DNA from: Nitrospirota bacterium
GTDB lineage: Bacteria; Nitrospirota; Nitrospiria; SBBL01; JAADHI01
NCBI GenBank assembly: GCA_029261135.1
Contig: JAJDBX010000057.1
Span: 1 to 64,000 of the forward strand
Direction: 5' to 3'
DNA length: 64,000 nt
Shown: in pieces, positions 1-8,671 of the stretch
How positions within the stretch are numbered: position 1 is the first letter of the stretch
Layout of the letters: each line of letters begins with the position of its first letter
Program-made: the position numbers and the translations under genes
Notes under the pieces: model-generated
What the model was told of the DNA's origin: nothing
What the model saw: the letters and a program-made list of their open reading frames with translations, nothing else
Databases searched by the model: none

Positions 1-779
1 TGATGGACGCGCAGGTTGTCGAGAATCAGGAAGATCTTTTTCTTAGATCCCTTGATCAATTGTTTCATGAATTTGATCAAAACCTGAGCTCTCATCTTTT
101 CCTTATAGATCATGAAACGGACTTTTCCCTGGTTTGTCACGGAGGAGATCATATTGACTGAGGTCCGCTTCGCCGATAAGCGAATGACTGGAGTCTTCCC
201 TCTAGGTGCGTAGCTTCGGCCATGTTGACTATCACTGCGTATCCCGGTCTCATCGCCCCAGTGGACCTCTGCCCTTTCCTGTTTGGCCTTTTGCGTGATT
301 TCCACGTACTCCTCTTTCAGCCATTTCTGAACCGCTGCGGGTCGTTGTTCATAAGCCTGCTTCAAAGGCTTCTGTGGGGTGAAGCCCCAACGCATAAGGT
401 ACTCTCCGACTGTTCGAATCGGCATCCGAAGACCAAGCTCAGATTGAATAATCTCCTGCACCGCCTGACGGGTCCACAAGGCAAAGGTAAGCTTCAACTG
501 ATCCGGCGTGTTGTTTCTGATCAATGTCTGAATCTTTAATTCCTGAGAAATATCAAGGCGACGCTGTGCTCCCTTACGTCTGCCGCGTGTCTGGACTTTC
601 AGCCCTTTTTCGCCTTCAGCCTGATATTTCGTCCACCATTTCCAAGCCGTATCCTTATGAACGCCGACTATCGTTCCAATATCTTTAAATGTCTTCCCCT
701 GTTTGCGAAGCCGAATCGATTGCTTCCGTAACTGTTCTTGTGTCTCTGTTGTAAATTTTCTCGCGTCTTCTTTTTTCAT
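1..779 (-). CDS. IS630-family transposase, N-terminal 259 residues
   Basis: This reading frame is missing from the ORF track because it runs off the window edge, but it is open from the ATG at 779 to base 1. The start reads MKKEDARKFT, followed by a helix-turn-helix region of the KTFKDIGTIVGVHKDTAWKWW type. The catalytic DDE domain begins with HWGDETG (first Asp, about residue 177), and the second Asp sits in LILDNLRVHH at the very end of the visible part. The third acidic residue lies outside the window. The protein would cut and rejoin the element's ends at TA targets. No frameshift or stop is visible, so this copy may be functional, unlike the one at 29.5 kb. Confidence 0.9.
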   Translation of the reverse strand, partial: MKKEDARKFTTETQEQLRKQSIRLRKQGKTFKDIGTIVGVHKDTAWKWWTKYQAEGEKGLKVQTRGRRKGAQRRLDISQELKIQTLIRNNTPDQLKLTFALWTRQAVQEIIQSELGLRMPIRTVGEYLMRWGFTPQKPLKQAYEQRPAAVQKWLKEEYVEITQKAKQERAEVHWGDETGIRSDSQHGRSYAPRGKTPVIRLSAKRTSVNMISSVTNQGKVRFMIYKEKMRAQVLIKFMKQLIKGSKKKIFLILDNLRVH

Positions 780-841
780 TCATGCAGTATACCAAAACTA
801 ACACTCATTATCGATATATTTAGTTGCCGAGTTAATAAGTA
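1..841 (-). mobile_element. IS630-family insertion sequence, cut by the window edge
   Basis: The element contains the transposase gene described separately and about 60 bp beyond its start codon. Its right boundary is inferred by comparison with a second, decayed copy at 29459-29782. The two match through the gene start and the upstream stretch (TTGCCGAG followed by two short A-rich words) and lose similarity right after a TA dinucleotide near 840. IS630/Tc1-type elements insert at TA, so this fits the true end. The left end lies outside the window. Confidence 0.85.
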
Positions 842-937
842 AGTTTACACAAAATTATCTGAGTATTTACATTCACACCCTAGCCTGATAACCCTTCATA
901 GATTACAATTAAAATTAGAGAGGAAGAGAGATTGGTT

Positions 938-2155
938 ATGCAAAGTTCTATCGTTGCCCCAGACCCGAATGCCACCAACTATGAATACGTGTGGACGACG
1001 CTCCGTCAAGTGAAAACCCTGCATATTCCTATGGGAATTTCAGAAACACCCGGAGATCGCCAGCTGACCGCCAACGAGGACGACCTTTGGTTTTTAATTG
1101 ATCGAATCTTCTTCCAAGCGGGTGAGCAAAAAATGGGTCTTGTTTTCACGGATCAAGCCTTTTTAAGGGAATGGACACAACATATTGCCGTTGAAACCCT
1201 CATGTTACTTCGGCGGTTTTTTGAGGACAACCATGTCGATGGCTTGCTTTTTAATCAATCCTGTGCTGAATCCCATGATCAGAATGGCATGCCCAATTTT
1301 AGCCATGAAACCCAGTCTGTGTTTTCCCTTCCAAGAGTCGTGTTGCCGAAAGTGATTGGCATGCTCATGTCTCAAGACCCTCAATCCACTCGCGGGCTTG
1401 AGCACGCCCGAATGGGTGATTTAGCCTTACGCGCAGATAACCCTTATGTCGCTTTTTATCATGCAGACATTGCAAAAGAAGATACCGCAACACTAAAAGA
1501 AGCGATGCCAACACTGATCGCCGCGCTGCTTGATTTAGGACTCCTGAATGAAGCAAGAGATTTTATTCAATATGCTCTTCAGAGCAGGGTGGAAGAGAGA
1601 GACTTATATTTCCACAACGCACGCTATCTAACCTTATCGGGGCAGCCCGAAAAGGCCTTTGAACAAATTCACGATGTGTCTCATTCTGATTTAGAGCCCT
1701 TGGCACATCTTGAACGGGGTCGGGCTTTCATTGCGATGCATGATTTTGAATCCGCACAAAGAGCCTTACGGCGTTCACTGGAATTAGAAGCCGATAACTA
1801 TAGTGCAGAGCTTCTAATGGGGATCAGCTTACGGAACCAACATTATGGAAGTGGCGACCCGCACGGGCTAGCGCAAGCGAAACTTTGTTTTGAAAAGGTA
1901 CTTTTACGCCAGGGATATCATGCTTCTCAAGCTTATCATCACCTCTGTACCGTATATTTTGCCCAAAAAAAGTTTGAGAAAGCCAAAAACTATGCAGAAC
2001 GTTGTCTTAGATTCCGCGACCATGCCCCCGCACGCCGGAACCTTATTTTGTGTCTCTATGCCTTGGGAAAATTGGACGAGGCAAAAACACAGGCCAGGCT
2101 CCAGCGGGTCAGGCATCCCGATGAAAAACCCATTCTGGATCAATACGGGTTTTAG
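938..2155 (+). CDS. Tetratricopeptide-repeat protein of unknown role
   Basis: Predicted soluble protein of 405 residues. The track starts at TTG 932, but the ATG two codons later sits at a better distance from the AGGAAGAGAG purine tract. No signal peptide or membrane segment is visible. Residues 1-130 form a mixed region I do not recognise (with WFLIDRIFFQAG and LMLLRRFFEDN). From about residue 200 to the end there are four to five TPR-like helical pairs, for example ERGRAFIAMHDFESAQRALRRS and the stretch ending in LYALGKLDEAKTQA. TPR domains scaffold protein-protein contacts, but the partner cannot be inferred. It ends 7 bp from the convergent cytochrome gene and has no operon partner in this window. 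Confidence 0.8.
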   Translation: MQSSIVAPDPNATNYEYVWTTLRQVKTLHIPMGISETPGDRQLTANEDDLWFLIDRIFFQAGEQKMGLVFTDQAFLREWTQHIAVETLMLLRRFFEDNHVDGLLFNQSCAESHDQNGMPNFSHETQSVFSLPRVVLPKVIGMLMSQDPQSTRGLEHARMGDLALRADNPYVAFYHADIAKEDTATLKEAMPTLIAALLDLGLLNEARDFIQYALQSRVEERDLYFHNARYLTLSGQPEKAFEQIHDVSHSDLEPLAHLERGRAFIAMHDFESAQRALRRSLELEADNYSAELLMGISLRNQHYGSGDPHGLAQAKLCFEKVLLRQGYHASQAYHHLCTVYFAQKKFEKAKNYAERCLRFRDHAPARRNLILCLYALGKLDEAKTQARLQRVRHPDEKPILDQYGF

Positions 2156-2162
2156 GAATCAA

Positions 2163-3668
2163 TTAATCATTCAAAATGATCGTCGCGTCGGTGGACGCAA
2201 TCAAGGGAAGATCCTTGTCGTTGTAATCAACCAGGCGATCGAGATCGTAAAAAAGCGCTGCTTTGATTCGATAAGTCCCAGAGGTTTCCCCTAATTTCAC
2301 CATGACTTTTTCAGTGGCGCCTGCACGGATGGCGGGGTGGATATTTTGGGAAGCAGTGCCTGCATTTGGCTTGACCGTGTAAACAGCCGCCGCAAGACCT
2401 TTGGAAGTATCCATCAAAACATTCCCATCAGGCCCTTCAATTTTGACATGAAGCAGAATCGCCCTGAGGGCATGTCCGGTGGGCAGCGAATGGCCCGCAC
2501 CGCTATTCGTCACGCCGATTTCGACCATCTTCGGATCATTTGGGTTTTGTTCGATGGACAAGGTGGCCGCTTTTTTTAGCATCGAAGGAGAATGTCCACC
2601 CGCAAAAAAATGTTTCCCGATCGCACGTTTCGGCAAGCTCGAATAAATCTTTGCAAAAAGCCGTACCGTTCTGGGCATATGGCATGTTTGACAGGTTCGG
2701 TCATCCCTGGGGGCAAAGTCATTTTTCCATTCGAGAAAAGTCTGTTGCGCCGGAGCCGAATAATCGGTCTGGTGACAGGCCGCGCAAAGCTCGGCAGATC
2801 GAGCTGCGGTAAAAAGAGGATCCTGCACCGTCGGATGAGGGGCGGAAAGGTCATATTTCCCATGCACATTGCCATCCTGGTCTAAATGGCAGCTTGCGCA
2901 AGTTACGCCATCGATTCTGTTTTTATCGCGAAGTTCCGGTGCGACAGGAGTGTCCCCGCCTTGCAAAATTCGGGTCGGCGCATGGCAAGACCGACACTTA
3001 TCCTGTTTTTCTTTGGGCTGCTTGGCAATGCTTGCCACCGTAATGGGCGCCACGTAGGACAAGTGTTCGGGAGAAGAATTAGCATAAAAATCGCGTTGTA
3101 AATCGGGCAGGTGAATCAGCTTTCCATCAGGGCCAGGCCATGGGCCGCTATAAAAATCAGCGCCTTCTCCCCGGATCATCTCCATGTACACACTTTTATG
3201 ACAGGCGCTGCACATGATGATTTTTGTGGCATCACCCTCTTGAAAAATGGTAAGGGCCTTGGGCATTTTCACTTCAATGTGAGTTGTCTTTTTGGGCTTA
3301 ATTTGGACCACATCTTCTTTTACGAAAGTGGTGTGCCCATTGGCTTCAATCACCAAGTCGTACATTCCAGGGGAGATCGATTCGATACGAAAAGACTCTC
3401 CCGCCGGGAAACGCATTTCATACAAGGGATCACCAAATGCCTTGATTTTAACTTTATAGTGTTCAGCGCCAGCGCTGGGATCGAGATGGACGGTTCCAAT
3501 CAGTCCACTTGAAGAGGATCCCTCCATTGTTGAAACAATTTCAGGGAGAGTGATGGTTTGTGCAAATAAAGGGGAAGGCATCATTCCCTTCAGTCCGACA
3601 TTCAAAATCAGGACAAATGAAAGAACCCAATTTTTTGAAATGAATTTCGATAAGGTCACAGAACTCAT
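2163..3668 (-). CDS. Exported pentaheme c-type cytochrome with a carboxypeptidase-regulatory-like domain
   Basis: The 501-residue protein starts with a signal peptide (hydrophobic VLSFVLILNVGL, cleavage near FAQ, residue 37). Residues 55-136 look like a carboxypeptidase-regulatory/transthyretin-like beta sandwich. Five CXXCH heme-binding motifs follow (CSACH near 153, then CRSCH, CASCH, CAACH, CQTCH), so it should bind five covalent hemes in the periplasm. The spacing resembles cytochrome c554-like multiheme proteins, and a C-terminal beta-rich region of about 130 residues completes it. It probably moves electrons in the periplasm; donor and acceptor are unknown. It stands alone, convergent with the TPR gene, with no oxidoreductase subunit next to it. 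Confidence 0.85.
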   Translation of the reverse strand: MSSVTLSKFISKNWVLSFVLILNVGLKGMMPSPLFAQTITLPEIVSTMEGSSSSGLIGTVHLDPSAGAEHYKVKIKAFGDPLYEMRFPAGESFRIESISPGMYDLVIEANGHTTFVKEDVVQIKPKKTTHIEVKMPKALTIFQEGDATKIIMCSACHKSVYMEMIRGEGADFYSGPWPGPDGKLIHLPDLQRDFYANSSPEHLSYVAPITVASIAKQPKEKQDKCRSCHAPTRILQGGDTPVAPELRDKNRIDGVTCASCHLDQDGNVHGKYDLSAPHPTVQDPLFTAARSAELCAACHQTDYSAPAQQTFLEWKNDFAPRDDRTCQTCHMPRTVRLFAKIYSSLPKRAIGKHFFAGGHSPSMLKKAATLSIEQNPNDPKMVEIGVTNSGAGHSLPTGHALRAILLHVKIEGPDGNVLMDTSKGLAAAVYTVKPNAGTASQNIHPAIRAGATEKVMVKLGETSGTYRIKAALFYDLDRLVDYNDKDLPLIASTDATIILND

Positions 3669-3783
3669 AAAGACCGTTTTAACACAGCCTCTTGTTTATA
3701 TTCAATATCCTTGATTTGAGATAAGGCTATTTTTCTTTTCGCGATTCCTTTAAACTAAGTGACTTCATCTCGGATGAGGGTTC

Positions 3784-5187
3784 ATGGCAACATTGTTGAA
3801 AAAAAGAAAGCGGGTTCCTTGTTCGAAAAATAGGCGATATCAATGCGCATTTGTTTTATTCCTCTTCCTCATCCAAGCCGCTTGTCCTTCTGCTTCAGAT
3901 CAAAAACTGAGTCAAGCAACAGAAGCTTTTCAACAAAAACAATACAAAAAGGTGATTGCCTTAAGCGATCAAATTCTTCAAACATCCCCGACACAACTTG
4001 ACGGGCATATACTGAAAGCCCGTGCAAATGTCGCATTGAATGATATTTCGGCGGCACTGCATGACCATAAGGTGCTTGAGAAATCCTCGCCTGATCTTGC
4101 GCCGCAATTGATGCAAGAAATCATTATTTCAATTTTCAAAACATCGCTTCAAGATCGGAACTACTTCGTGAGAAGCGCTGCGATCAAAGCCCTCGGGGAG
4201 ATGAGTGATTCGAATCTGATTCCCATCATCATTCCCAGTATGAAAGATCCGCAGACCTTTGTGCGGTTTTTTACCGTTGAATCTTTTGGCCAACTCGAAG
4301 GACCCGATGTTTTAAAACTACTCATGGCCGGCGGGCAAGACCCAGAAGGCATGGTACGTGTCGCAGTGGTCAAGGTTTTGGCAAGAATGGGAGAGACCCA
4401 TCAAGGGGTACAAATCAATAAACTATTGGAAACATTTAGCACAGATGCCGATCTGACGGTGAGACTGCTTGCGATGGCCGCCATGTCCAAAAATGGGGAT
4501 GGCGCGGCTTTCCCTAAAATAGTGGCTGAAATCGAAAAACTCCCCAAGGAGGCCCTTGCATCCGGCGTCGCCGCCCTGGGTCAGAGTAAAAACATGCAGG
4601 CCATTCCCTTACTGAAATCCTACCTGGCGGACAAAAATGACACACTGCGCATGTATGCCGCAGAGGCCATGGGTGTAACAGTATCTCCTGAGTTTTACGC
4701 CCAATTGCTTGCCGCACTCGACGATAAAGATCCCTCTGTCAGAGGTTCTTCTGCCACATCGCTTGGAAAGTTGGGAAATAGAGAGGCCATTCCCTGGCTC
4801 GAAAAAAGGATGGGTGATTCCGATCCCATGGTAAGAGTCTCTGCGGCAGAAGGCTTAAAACGCCTCGGGAAGCGTGAACTCGCGATTTATCAAGAAGCGC
4901 TTTCCAATCCGGATTATGGCGTCCGCCATTTTGCCATCGGATCCCTCAGAAGGGTTTGGGGAAAAGAGGGCCTTCCTCTGCTGATCTCCGCATTAGAAGA
5001 TGAGGCGCCTCGCGTGCGGACAACGGCCATTCGGGCCATTGGCGAAGTGGGCGGGGCGGAAAGTCTTGCACGTTTGAAAGAAATGATGAAAGATCCAGAC
5101 CTTGCGGTGCGAACCTATGCAGCAGGAAACGTGGGACGGATCATCAATAAAATGGCGGGCAAAAGGCTTAAAACATCAACACATTAA
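3784..5187 (+). CDS. HEAT-repeat lipoprotein
   Basis: The 467-residue protein has a basic N-terminus, a hydrophobic core (FVLFLFLIQAAC) and a lipobox whose Cys is near residue 34, so it is predicted to be a membrane-anchored lipoprotein. After the Cys comes one TPR-like pair (residues 40-95), then about eight HEAT/PBS-lyase-type repeats to the end, recognisable by recurring patterns such as VRVSAAEGLKRLG, VRTTAIRAIGEVGG and VRTYAAGNVGRI. HEAT solenoids are binding platforms, so an enzymatic role is unlikely. The gene is convergent with the small DUF4177-like gene and has no visible operon partner. Similar solenoid lipoproteins often sit near cytochromes, but here that proximity may be chance. 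Confidence 0.85.
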   Translation: MATLLKKRKRVPCSKNRRYQCAFVLFLFLIQAACPSASDQKLSQATEAFQQKQYKKVIALSDQILQTSPTQLDGHILKARANVALNDISAALHDHKVLEKSSPDLAPQLMQEIIISIFKTSLQDRNYFVRSAAIKALGEMSDSNLIPIIIPSMKDPQTFVRFFTVESFGQLEGPDVLKLLMAGGQDPEGMVRVAVVKVLARMGETHQGVQINKLLETFSTDADLTVRLLAMAAMSKNGDGAAFPKIVAEIEKLPKEALASGVAALGQSKNMQAIPLLKSYLADKNDTLRMYAAEAMGVTVSPEFYAQLLAALDDKDPSVRGSSATSLGKLGNREAIPWLEKRMGDSDPMVRVSAAEGLKRLGKRELAIYQEALSNPDYGVRHFAIGSLRRVWGKEGLPLLISALEDEAPRVRTTAIRAIGEVGGAESLARLKEMMKDPDLAVRTYAAGNVGRIINKMAGKRLKTSTH

Positions 5188-5211
5188 GCAAAGGCCCTAA
5201 AGGACGACAGG

Positions 5212-5376
5212 CTAGTATCGGCTGAGCGGCCTTTTTAAAATACAAAAAAAAGGAAATTCCTCATCCGGTTGATGTGTAACCTGAACCAACTCCCAGCCTT
5301 CTTTTCCCAAAAAATTTAATTGGTTATCAATCTGCACCCCCGCCAAATGCGGGGCTTTATATTCCCATTTCGTCAT
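5212..5376 (-). CDS. Small DUF4177-like protein (54 aa), too short for the ORF track
   Basis: An intact 54-codon frame reads ATG to TAG on the minus strand. The product begins MTKWEYKA and contains LNFLGKEGWELVQV followed by a short hydrophobic strand and FCILKRPL. This is the pattern of the DUF4177 family of small proteins (WEYK start, an L-x-x-LG-x-EGWELV core, terminal basic strand). A Shine-Dalgarno-like AAGG sits about ten bases before the ATG. Function of the family is unknown. It converges on the HEAT-lipoprotein gene with a 24-bp gap. The strong CCCCGC/GCGGGG hairpin at 5338-5354 lies inside the gene and is explained by its codons. Confidence 0.7.
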   Translation of the reverse strand: MTKWEYKAPHLAGVQIDNQLNFLGKEGWELVQVTHQPDEEFPFFCILKRPLSRY

Positions 5377-5594
5377 TCAAGGCCTTCATGTTTATTTTTA
5401 TGTGGTTATAGAAATTTAAAAGATTTTTATTGTAGTTGATACAACTCAATCTTCCAAACCTTTTATTCCTGGAATGAACTTTTTATGTTCTCTTGAATTT
5501 ATCTGGTTTACTATAGTAAATGTTTTTTATTTTAAATTTTTATTTTCATGCTTCAAGTCTAGTAGTCTATCCTTAGGGCTTGTGTGTCATGTTT

Positions 5595-6497
5595 TCAGTT
5601 GGCGACGACGACCCGATTCCGACCACTCTCTTTTGCTTTGTAGAGTGCATCGTCCACTTTCTTCATCAGTGTCGCGATATCATTGATATCATCAGTGTAG
5701 GTTATGACACCAAAACTGGATGTGATTTTGACTTGAGATTGCTTATAGGAAAGAGGTAATTCTTCGATCAATTTTCTTATTTTTTCAGCAAACCCAACAC
5801 CACCTTCAGAATCCGTTTCAGGGAGCACACAAACGAACTCTTCTCCCCCATATCGAGCAAAGCGATTTGATTTTCTCATATTCCTAACAACAGTACTGGC
5901 GAACAATTTTAAGACTTCATCTCCGAATGGGTGTCCGCATGTGTCGTTTATTTTTTTAAAATGGTCAATATCCATCATAATGACACTAAATGGCCGATTA
6001 TACCGCCGACATCGATACAACTCGTCCTCGAGAAAGTTCATTAAAAACCGCCTATTGTAACTTCCCGTCAATTCATCATTCAGGGTTAATGCAACCAGCT
6101 TTTTTTTGTAGGCAGCCTCTTCTGTCATGTCGCGGATAGAAACAAAGAGACGTTCGATTTCTTTACCCTCACCACGGATTGGGCCGATTGTGCAGCTTTG
6201 CTGCATGAACTTAAACTCCGATCGAAACCATTCAACGGGTTTCATCGAAAAGAGGTAGCCATATGGATCCTGTGGAAAGAACGCTAAATTTCCAAAAGCG
6301 AAGACCGCTTTACAGCTTCTCAAGAAGCGGGGATTTTTTAATTTTGGGAAGAAATCGAAAAGAGAGCGACCGAGAATCTCATTCTCGCTTATCTGGGTAT
6401 GCGCAGCCATCCACCCATTCCAATAAGTGGCGCTATATTCTCGGTCGAATATGACAATGCCAGTATCGACCGTGTCTATAACTTGATTCTCTTCCAT
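5595..6497 (-). CDS. PAS-GGDEF diguanylate cyclase
   Basis: The 300-residue cytoplasmic protein has an N-terminal PAS domain (about residues 5-125, starting VIDTVDTGIVIFDREYSATY) and a C-terminal GGDEF domain (about 135-298). The active-site motif is intact as YGGEEF, with the substrate-binding LTGSYNRR and MMDIDHFKKIND stretches. It should make cyclic di-GMP from two GTP. The residues before the motif read NRFARYGGEEF, so the RxxD product-inhibition site is absent. It is the last gene of a three-gene operon: its ATG touches the stop of the CheC-like gene, and a receiver gene lies upstream. This suggests that the PAS input and the receiver/phosphatase pair belong to one pathway. Confidence 0.9.
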   Translation of the reverse strand: MEENQVIDTVDTGIVIFDREYSATYWNGWMAAHTQISENEILGRSLFDFFPKLKNPRFLRSCKAVFAFGNLAFFPQDPYGYLFSMKPVEWFRSEFKFMQQSCTIGPIRGEGKEIERLFVSIRDMTEEAAYKKKLVALTLNDELTGSYNRRFLMNFLEDELYRCRRYNRPFSVIMMDIDHFKKINDTCGHPFGDEVLKLFASTVVRNMRKSNRFARYGGEEFVCVLPETDSEGGVGFAEKIRKLIEELPLSYKQSQVKITSSFGVITYTDDINDIATLMKKVDDALYKAKESGRNRVVVAN

Positions 6498-7135
6498 TAA
6501 AATTGCTCGATATAGCGATGAAGCGCTTCTTTAAGCCATTGAAACGAGTCTTGGTTTGTAATGAGAAAAAGAAATCCGCTGACATCATTGTCCGCGAATT
6601 GGAACTCAGTTTTTACCAATATAACAACGCTATCTTTATCAACGAGGTCGATAAGTGAAGATGATGAGTTGAGGATGACTCTGGGCAGAGTGTAGTAAAC
6701 GACCTCATCAAGCTGTTCTGCGATCTTCCCGACACAAGCCCCAGTGAGCATATTACCTATTTCCATTAAGGTCTCTTTTTCTAATTGATCGATGCCCTGA
6801 ATTCCATCTTCTCCCCCCTCTTCATCAAGAATCGCCACCATATTTTTACCTGATTCGGAGGAAAAAACGAGGAATGCGATCCCGCTCAATTTCCCTGAAA
6901 ATGATTGTTCTATGACATTAAAAGGGGGTGAGAGTTTTAGCTTTTTTGAAAGATAATTCTGGAAGTCCTTACCCGGTACCACGGTTACATTTGGAACACT
7001 GAGCACAACCAAAACATCGATAATTTCTGCGAGTTCGGCTGCTACTTGTCCAAAAGAGATATTCATGACCTCTTGTAGAATGTCTTTTTCGTCTTCTGAA
7101 ATGGGAACTTCTGTACTATTAGGTATTATCATCAT
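6497..7135 (-). CDS. CheC-family phosphatase-like protein
   Basis: The 212-residue protein carries two copies of the CheC/CheX/FliY phosphatase signature (acidic residue, x2-3, Asn, about 20 residues, Pro): LQEVMNISFGQVAAELAE ending in VPNV, and LMEIGNMLTGACVGKIAE ending in LPRV. The family dephosphorylates CheY-type receivers using the Glu and Asn of these motifs. Its ORF overlaps the upstream receiver gene by 4 bp and abuts the downstream cyclase, so the receiver at 7132-7533 is the obvious substrate. No membrane segment is visible. Family membership is firm; the specific target is inferred from context. Confidence 0.85.
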   Translation of the reverse strand: MMIIPNSTEVPISEDEKDILQEVMNISFGQVAAELAEIIDVLVVLSVPNVTVVPGKDFQNYLSKKLKLSPPFNVIEQSFSGKLSGIAFLVFSSESGKNMVAILDEEGGEDGIQGIDQLEKETLMEIGNMLTGACVGKIAEQLDEVVYYTLPRVILNSSSSLIDLVDKDSVVILVKTEFQFADNDVSGFLFLITNQDSFQWLKEALHRYIEQF

Positions 7136-7533
7136 AAACTGGACTCATTGTTTCTGAGCGATTCCTTTAATCGTTGCAATACCTGCATCATGGCAGCCTT
7201 GATGCTCTCTTTCGAAGGTGGCTTCTTGATCATCATAAATGCCCCGAGCGACATAACCTTGTCATAAACTTTTTTCTGAGAATCTGCGGTGCACACAATC
7301 ACCATTGCATCCGCATCATAATTCATGATTATTTCAAGGGCTTCAATACCGTCCATCACGGGCATCGTCAAATCAAGAAAAGTAAGATCGGGCTTTTCAG
7401 ATTTATAGGCTTCAACACCCTCTGCACCATCACTGGCTGTAACACATTCATATTCCTTATCGGTCGGCAGGCACCTTTTGAGGATCTTAAGGGCAACCTC
7501 TGAATCGTCGACCATTAATATTTTATTAATCAT
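7132..7533 (-). CDS. Single-domain CheY-like response regulator
   Basis: The 133-residue protein is a stand-alone receiver. MVDDSEVALKIL supplies the acidic pocket, LTFLDLTMPVMDG holds the phospho-acceptor Asp (about residue 54), VCTAD gives the switch Thr, and MIKKPPSKE the conserved Lys. There is no output domain, so it should act by protein contact. It is the first gene of the receiver/CheC/GGDEF operon (4-bp overlap downstream), suggesting it relays a kinase signal that is erased by the CheC-like protein and modulates c-di-GMP synthesis. The cognate kinase is not in the operon. Confidence 0.9.
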   Translation of the reverse strand: MINKILMVDDSEVALKILKRCLPTDKEYECVTASDGAEGVEAYKSEKPDLTFLDLTMPVMDGIEALEIIMNYDADAMVIVCTADSQKKVYDKVMSLGAFMMIKKPPSKESIKAAMMQVLQRLKESLRNNESSL

Positions 7534-8010
7534 GGAATCTCCAAAATCACGTGGAACTTAGATCATATTCAAGTGGGAAGAAAACCACCTCCTTCTACCA
7601 CAAGTATCAGCTTACGACCACCTATTATCATTTATACCACTTTCTTTAAATCTTAGATAATTTTACCATGTATTTCATGAATTATTTTTAAGAAGAAAAA
7701 CGACTATTTTTATGAATCGCTCCTTCCCTTTAACTTTTGTTTGTATTTTCACCAATTTCAGGTTATTACCCCTAAAAAAATAGGATATGTATCACATCGA
7801 AAAGACCATTATCTGCTGGAGTTACCCCTACTTCTCTCAAAGATTGATTGACATACTGACGGAAAGTGAAAAGGGGAATCGATTGCTTTGAAACAAAATG
7901 GTCTCTATAGCTTTGAACTCTAATGATCGAATTCGCTTACTTATCAGCGAAAACAATCGAGTTTATTTCATGTCGGATTAATAGATTCGGATATTAATCA
8001 TCTAACTTAA
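7534..8010. other. Intergenic stretch, no gene recognised
   Basis: AT-rich DNA between the receiver operon and a decayed gene. It presumably contains the operon promoter close to 7560-7680, but I see no convincing -35/-10 pair. A 27-codon frame (MVSIALNSND...) near 7900 has no recognisable similarity. Confidence 0.4.
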
Positions 8011-8145
8011 GAAAGCGCCATTGAGCTGGGGTTTCTGGATGAGCTGCGCCTAAAGGAGCTTTTCGAGATCCAGAAAAAATCGCTTCAACCGATTGGTGAA
8101 ATATTGGTAAAATTGGATATAAGCTCTTCTTGCGCATTCCGTTGA
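8011..8145 (+). pseudogene. Fragment of an MshEN/PilB N-terminal-like domain gene
   Basis: The plus-strand frame from 8011 encodes AIELGFLDELRLKELFEIQ followed by KSLQPIGEILVKLD. This is the hallmark of the short helical MshEN-type (GSPII_E N-terminal) domain: a GFL turn, a helix, then LGEILV-x-LG. The frame is preceded directly by a TAA and ends after about 45 codons without the rest of the domain, so it is a remnant. MshEN domains commonly bind c-di-GMP, which fits the neighbouring cyclase operon, but nothing intact remains. Confidence 0.5.
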
Positions 8146-8307
8146 GCCTCGTCCAATAGACCTTTCAAAACCTTGAATCCTTTCTTAAAAATATGAAACG
8201 TCATCTGCTCGCAGTTTACGTGATACCCACCACAACGACACGTTGTGTACCCTTCAAAATTGGATTGCGCCAATATATATGGACGCTTGACCCGTTTGTT
8301 TCTTCAT
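8085..8307 (-). pseudogene. Small Cys-containing protein, probably frameshifted near its start
   Basis: The track ORF 8085-8273 starts at a TTG and encodes TTCRCGGYHVNCEQMTFHIF followed by a helix. The C-x-CG-x-x-HV pattern followed by beta strands resembles small uncharacterised proteins I have seen only as hypotheticals. A much better start lies upstream: ATG at 8305-8307 behind AAGGAGAAAGGTG, but in another frame. A one-base indel in the AAGAAACAAACGG tract would join them. The last codons overlap the antisense MshEN remnant, so the tail is probably not original. It may instead be a short intact gene with a TTG start. Confidence 0.35.
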
Positions 8308-8671
8308 CACCTTTCTCCTTCCTGATAAAGACTCTATGGTTATCTCATACGCCCAAACTATGCGTCGACCCTTTCCCAATACGGATCGGATTCTGCTTTA
8401 ATCAGTCGTTTTTCCGTAATCTTCCCGAGAGACCGCTTAAAAAGTCGGGCCAATTGTTCAAATTCAAATGCAAAAAAAAACAGAGCATCACCATATAAAA
8501 CCGGACATAATAGGTCCCGCGTTCACATCGGGAAATATTCCCATAGGATGTGGACACCAAAACTTCTCTCTTACAATATTTTTTCAACATGTGGACCTCT
8601 ACAGAAACCAGTTCAGACGGTAGCCTAATGAAAAAGGTAAAATCCGCGTCCAATTTTAACCTGGATAATGA
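8308..8671. other. Intergenic stretch, no gene recognised
   Basis: The ORFs predicted here (8193-8498 plus, 8402-8653 minus) show no domain pattern, no ribosome binding site and biased low-complexity composition. Given the decayed genes on both sides, this is probably degraded coding DNA beyond recognition. Confidence 0.4.

Noticed and set aside
222-539. 105-codon plus-strand ORF at the left edge
   Set aside because: It is antisense to the intact IS630 transposase frame, which has the DDE motifs.
5191-5236. AAGGCC...GGCCTTTTT as a terminator of the HEAT-lipoprotein gene
   Set aside because: The loop is about 30 bases and the stem only 6-7 bp; it overlaps the end of the small minus-strand gene.
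5338-5354. Strong CCCCGC/GCGGGG hairpin that looks like a terminator
   Set aside because: It lies inside the DUF4177-like coding frame and has no T-run; codons explain it.
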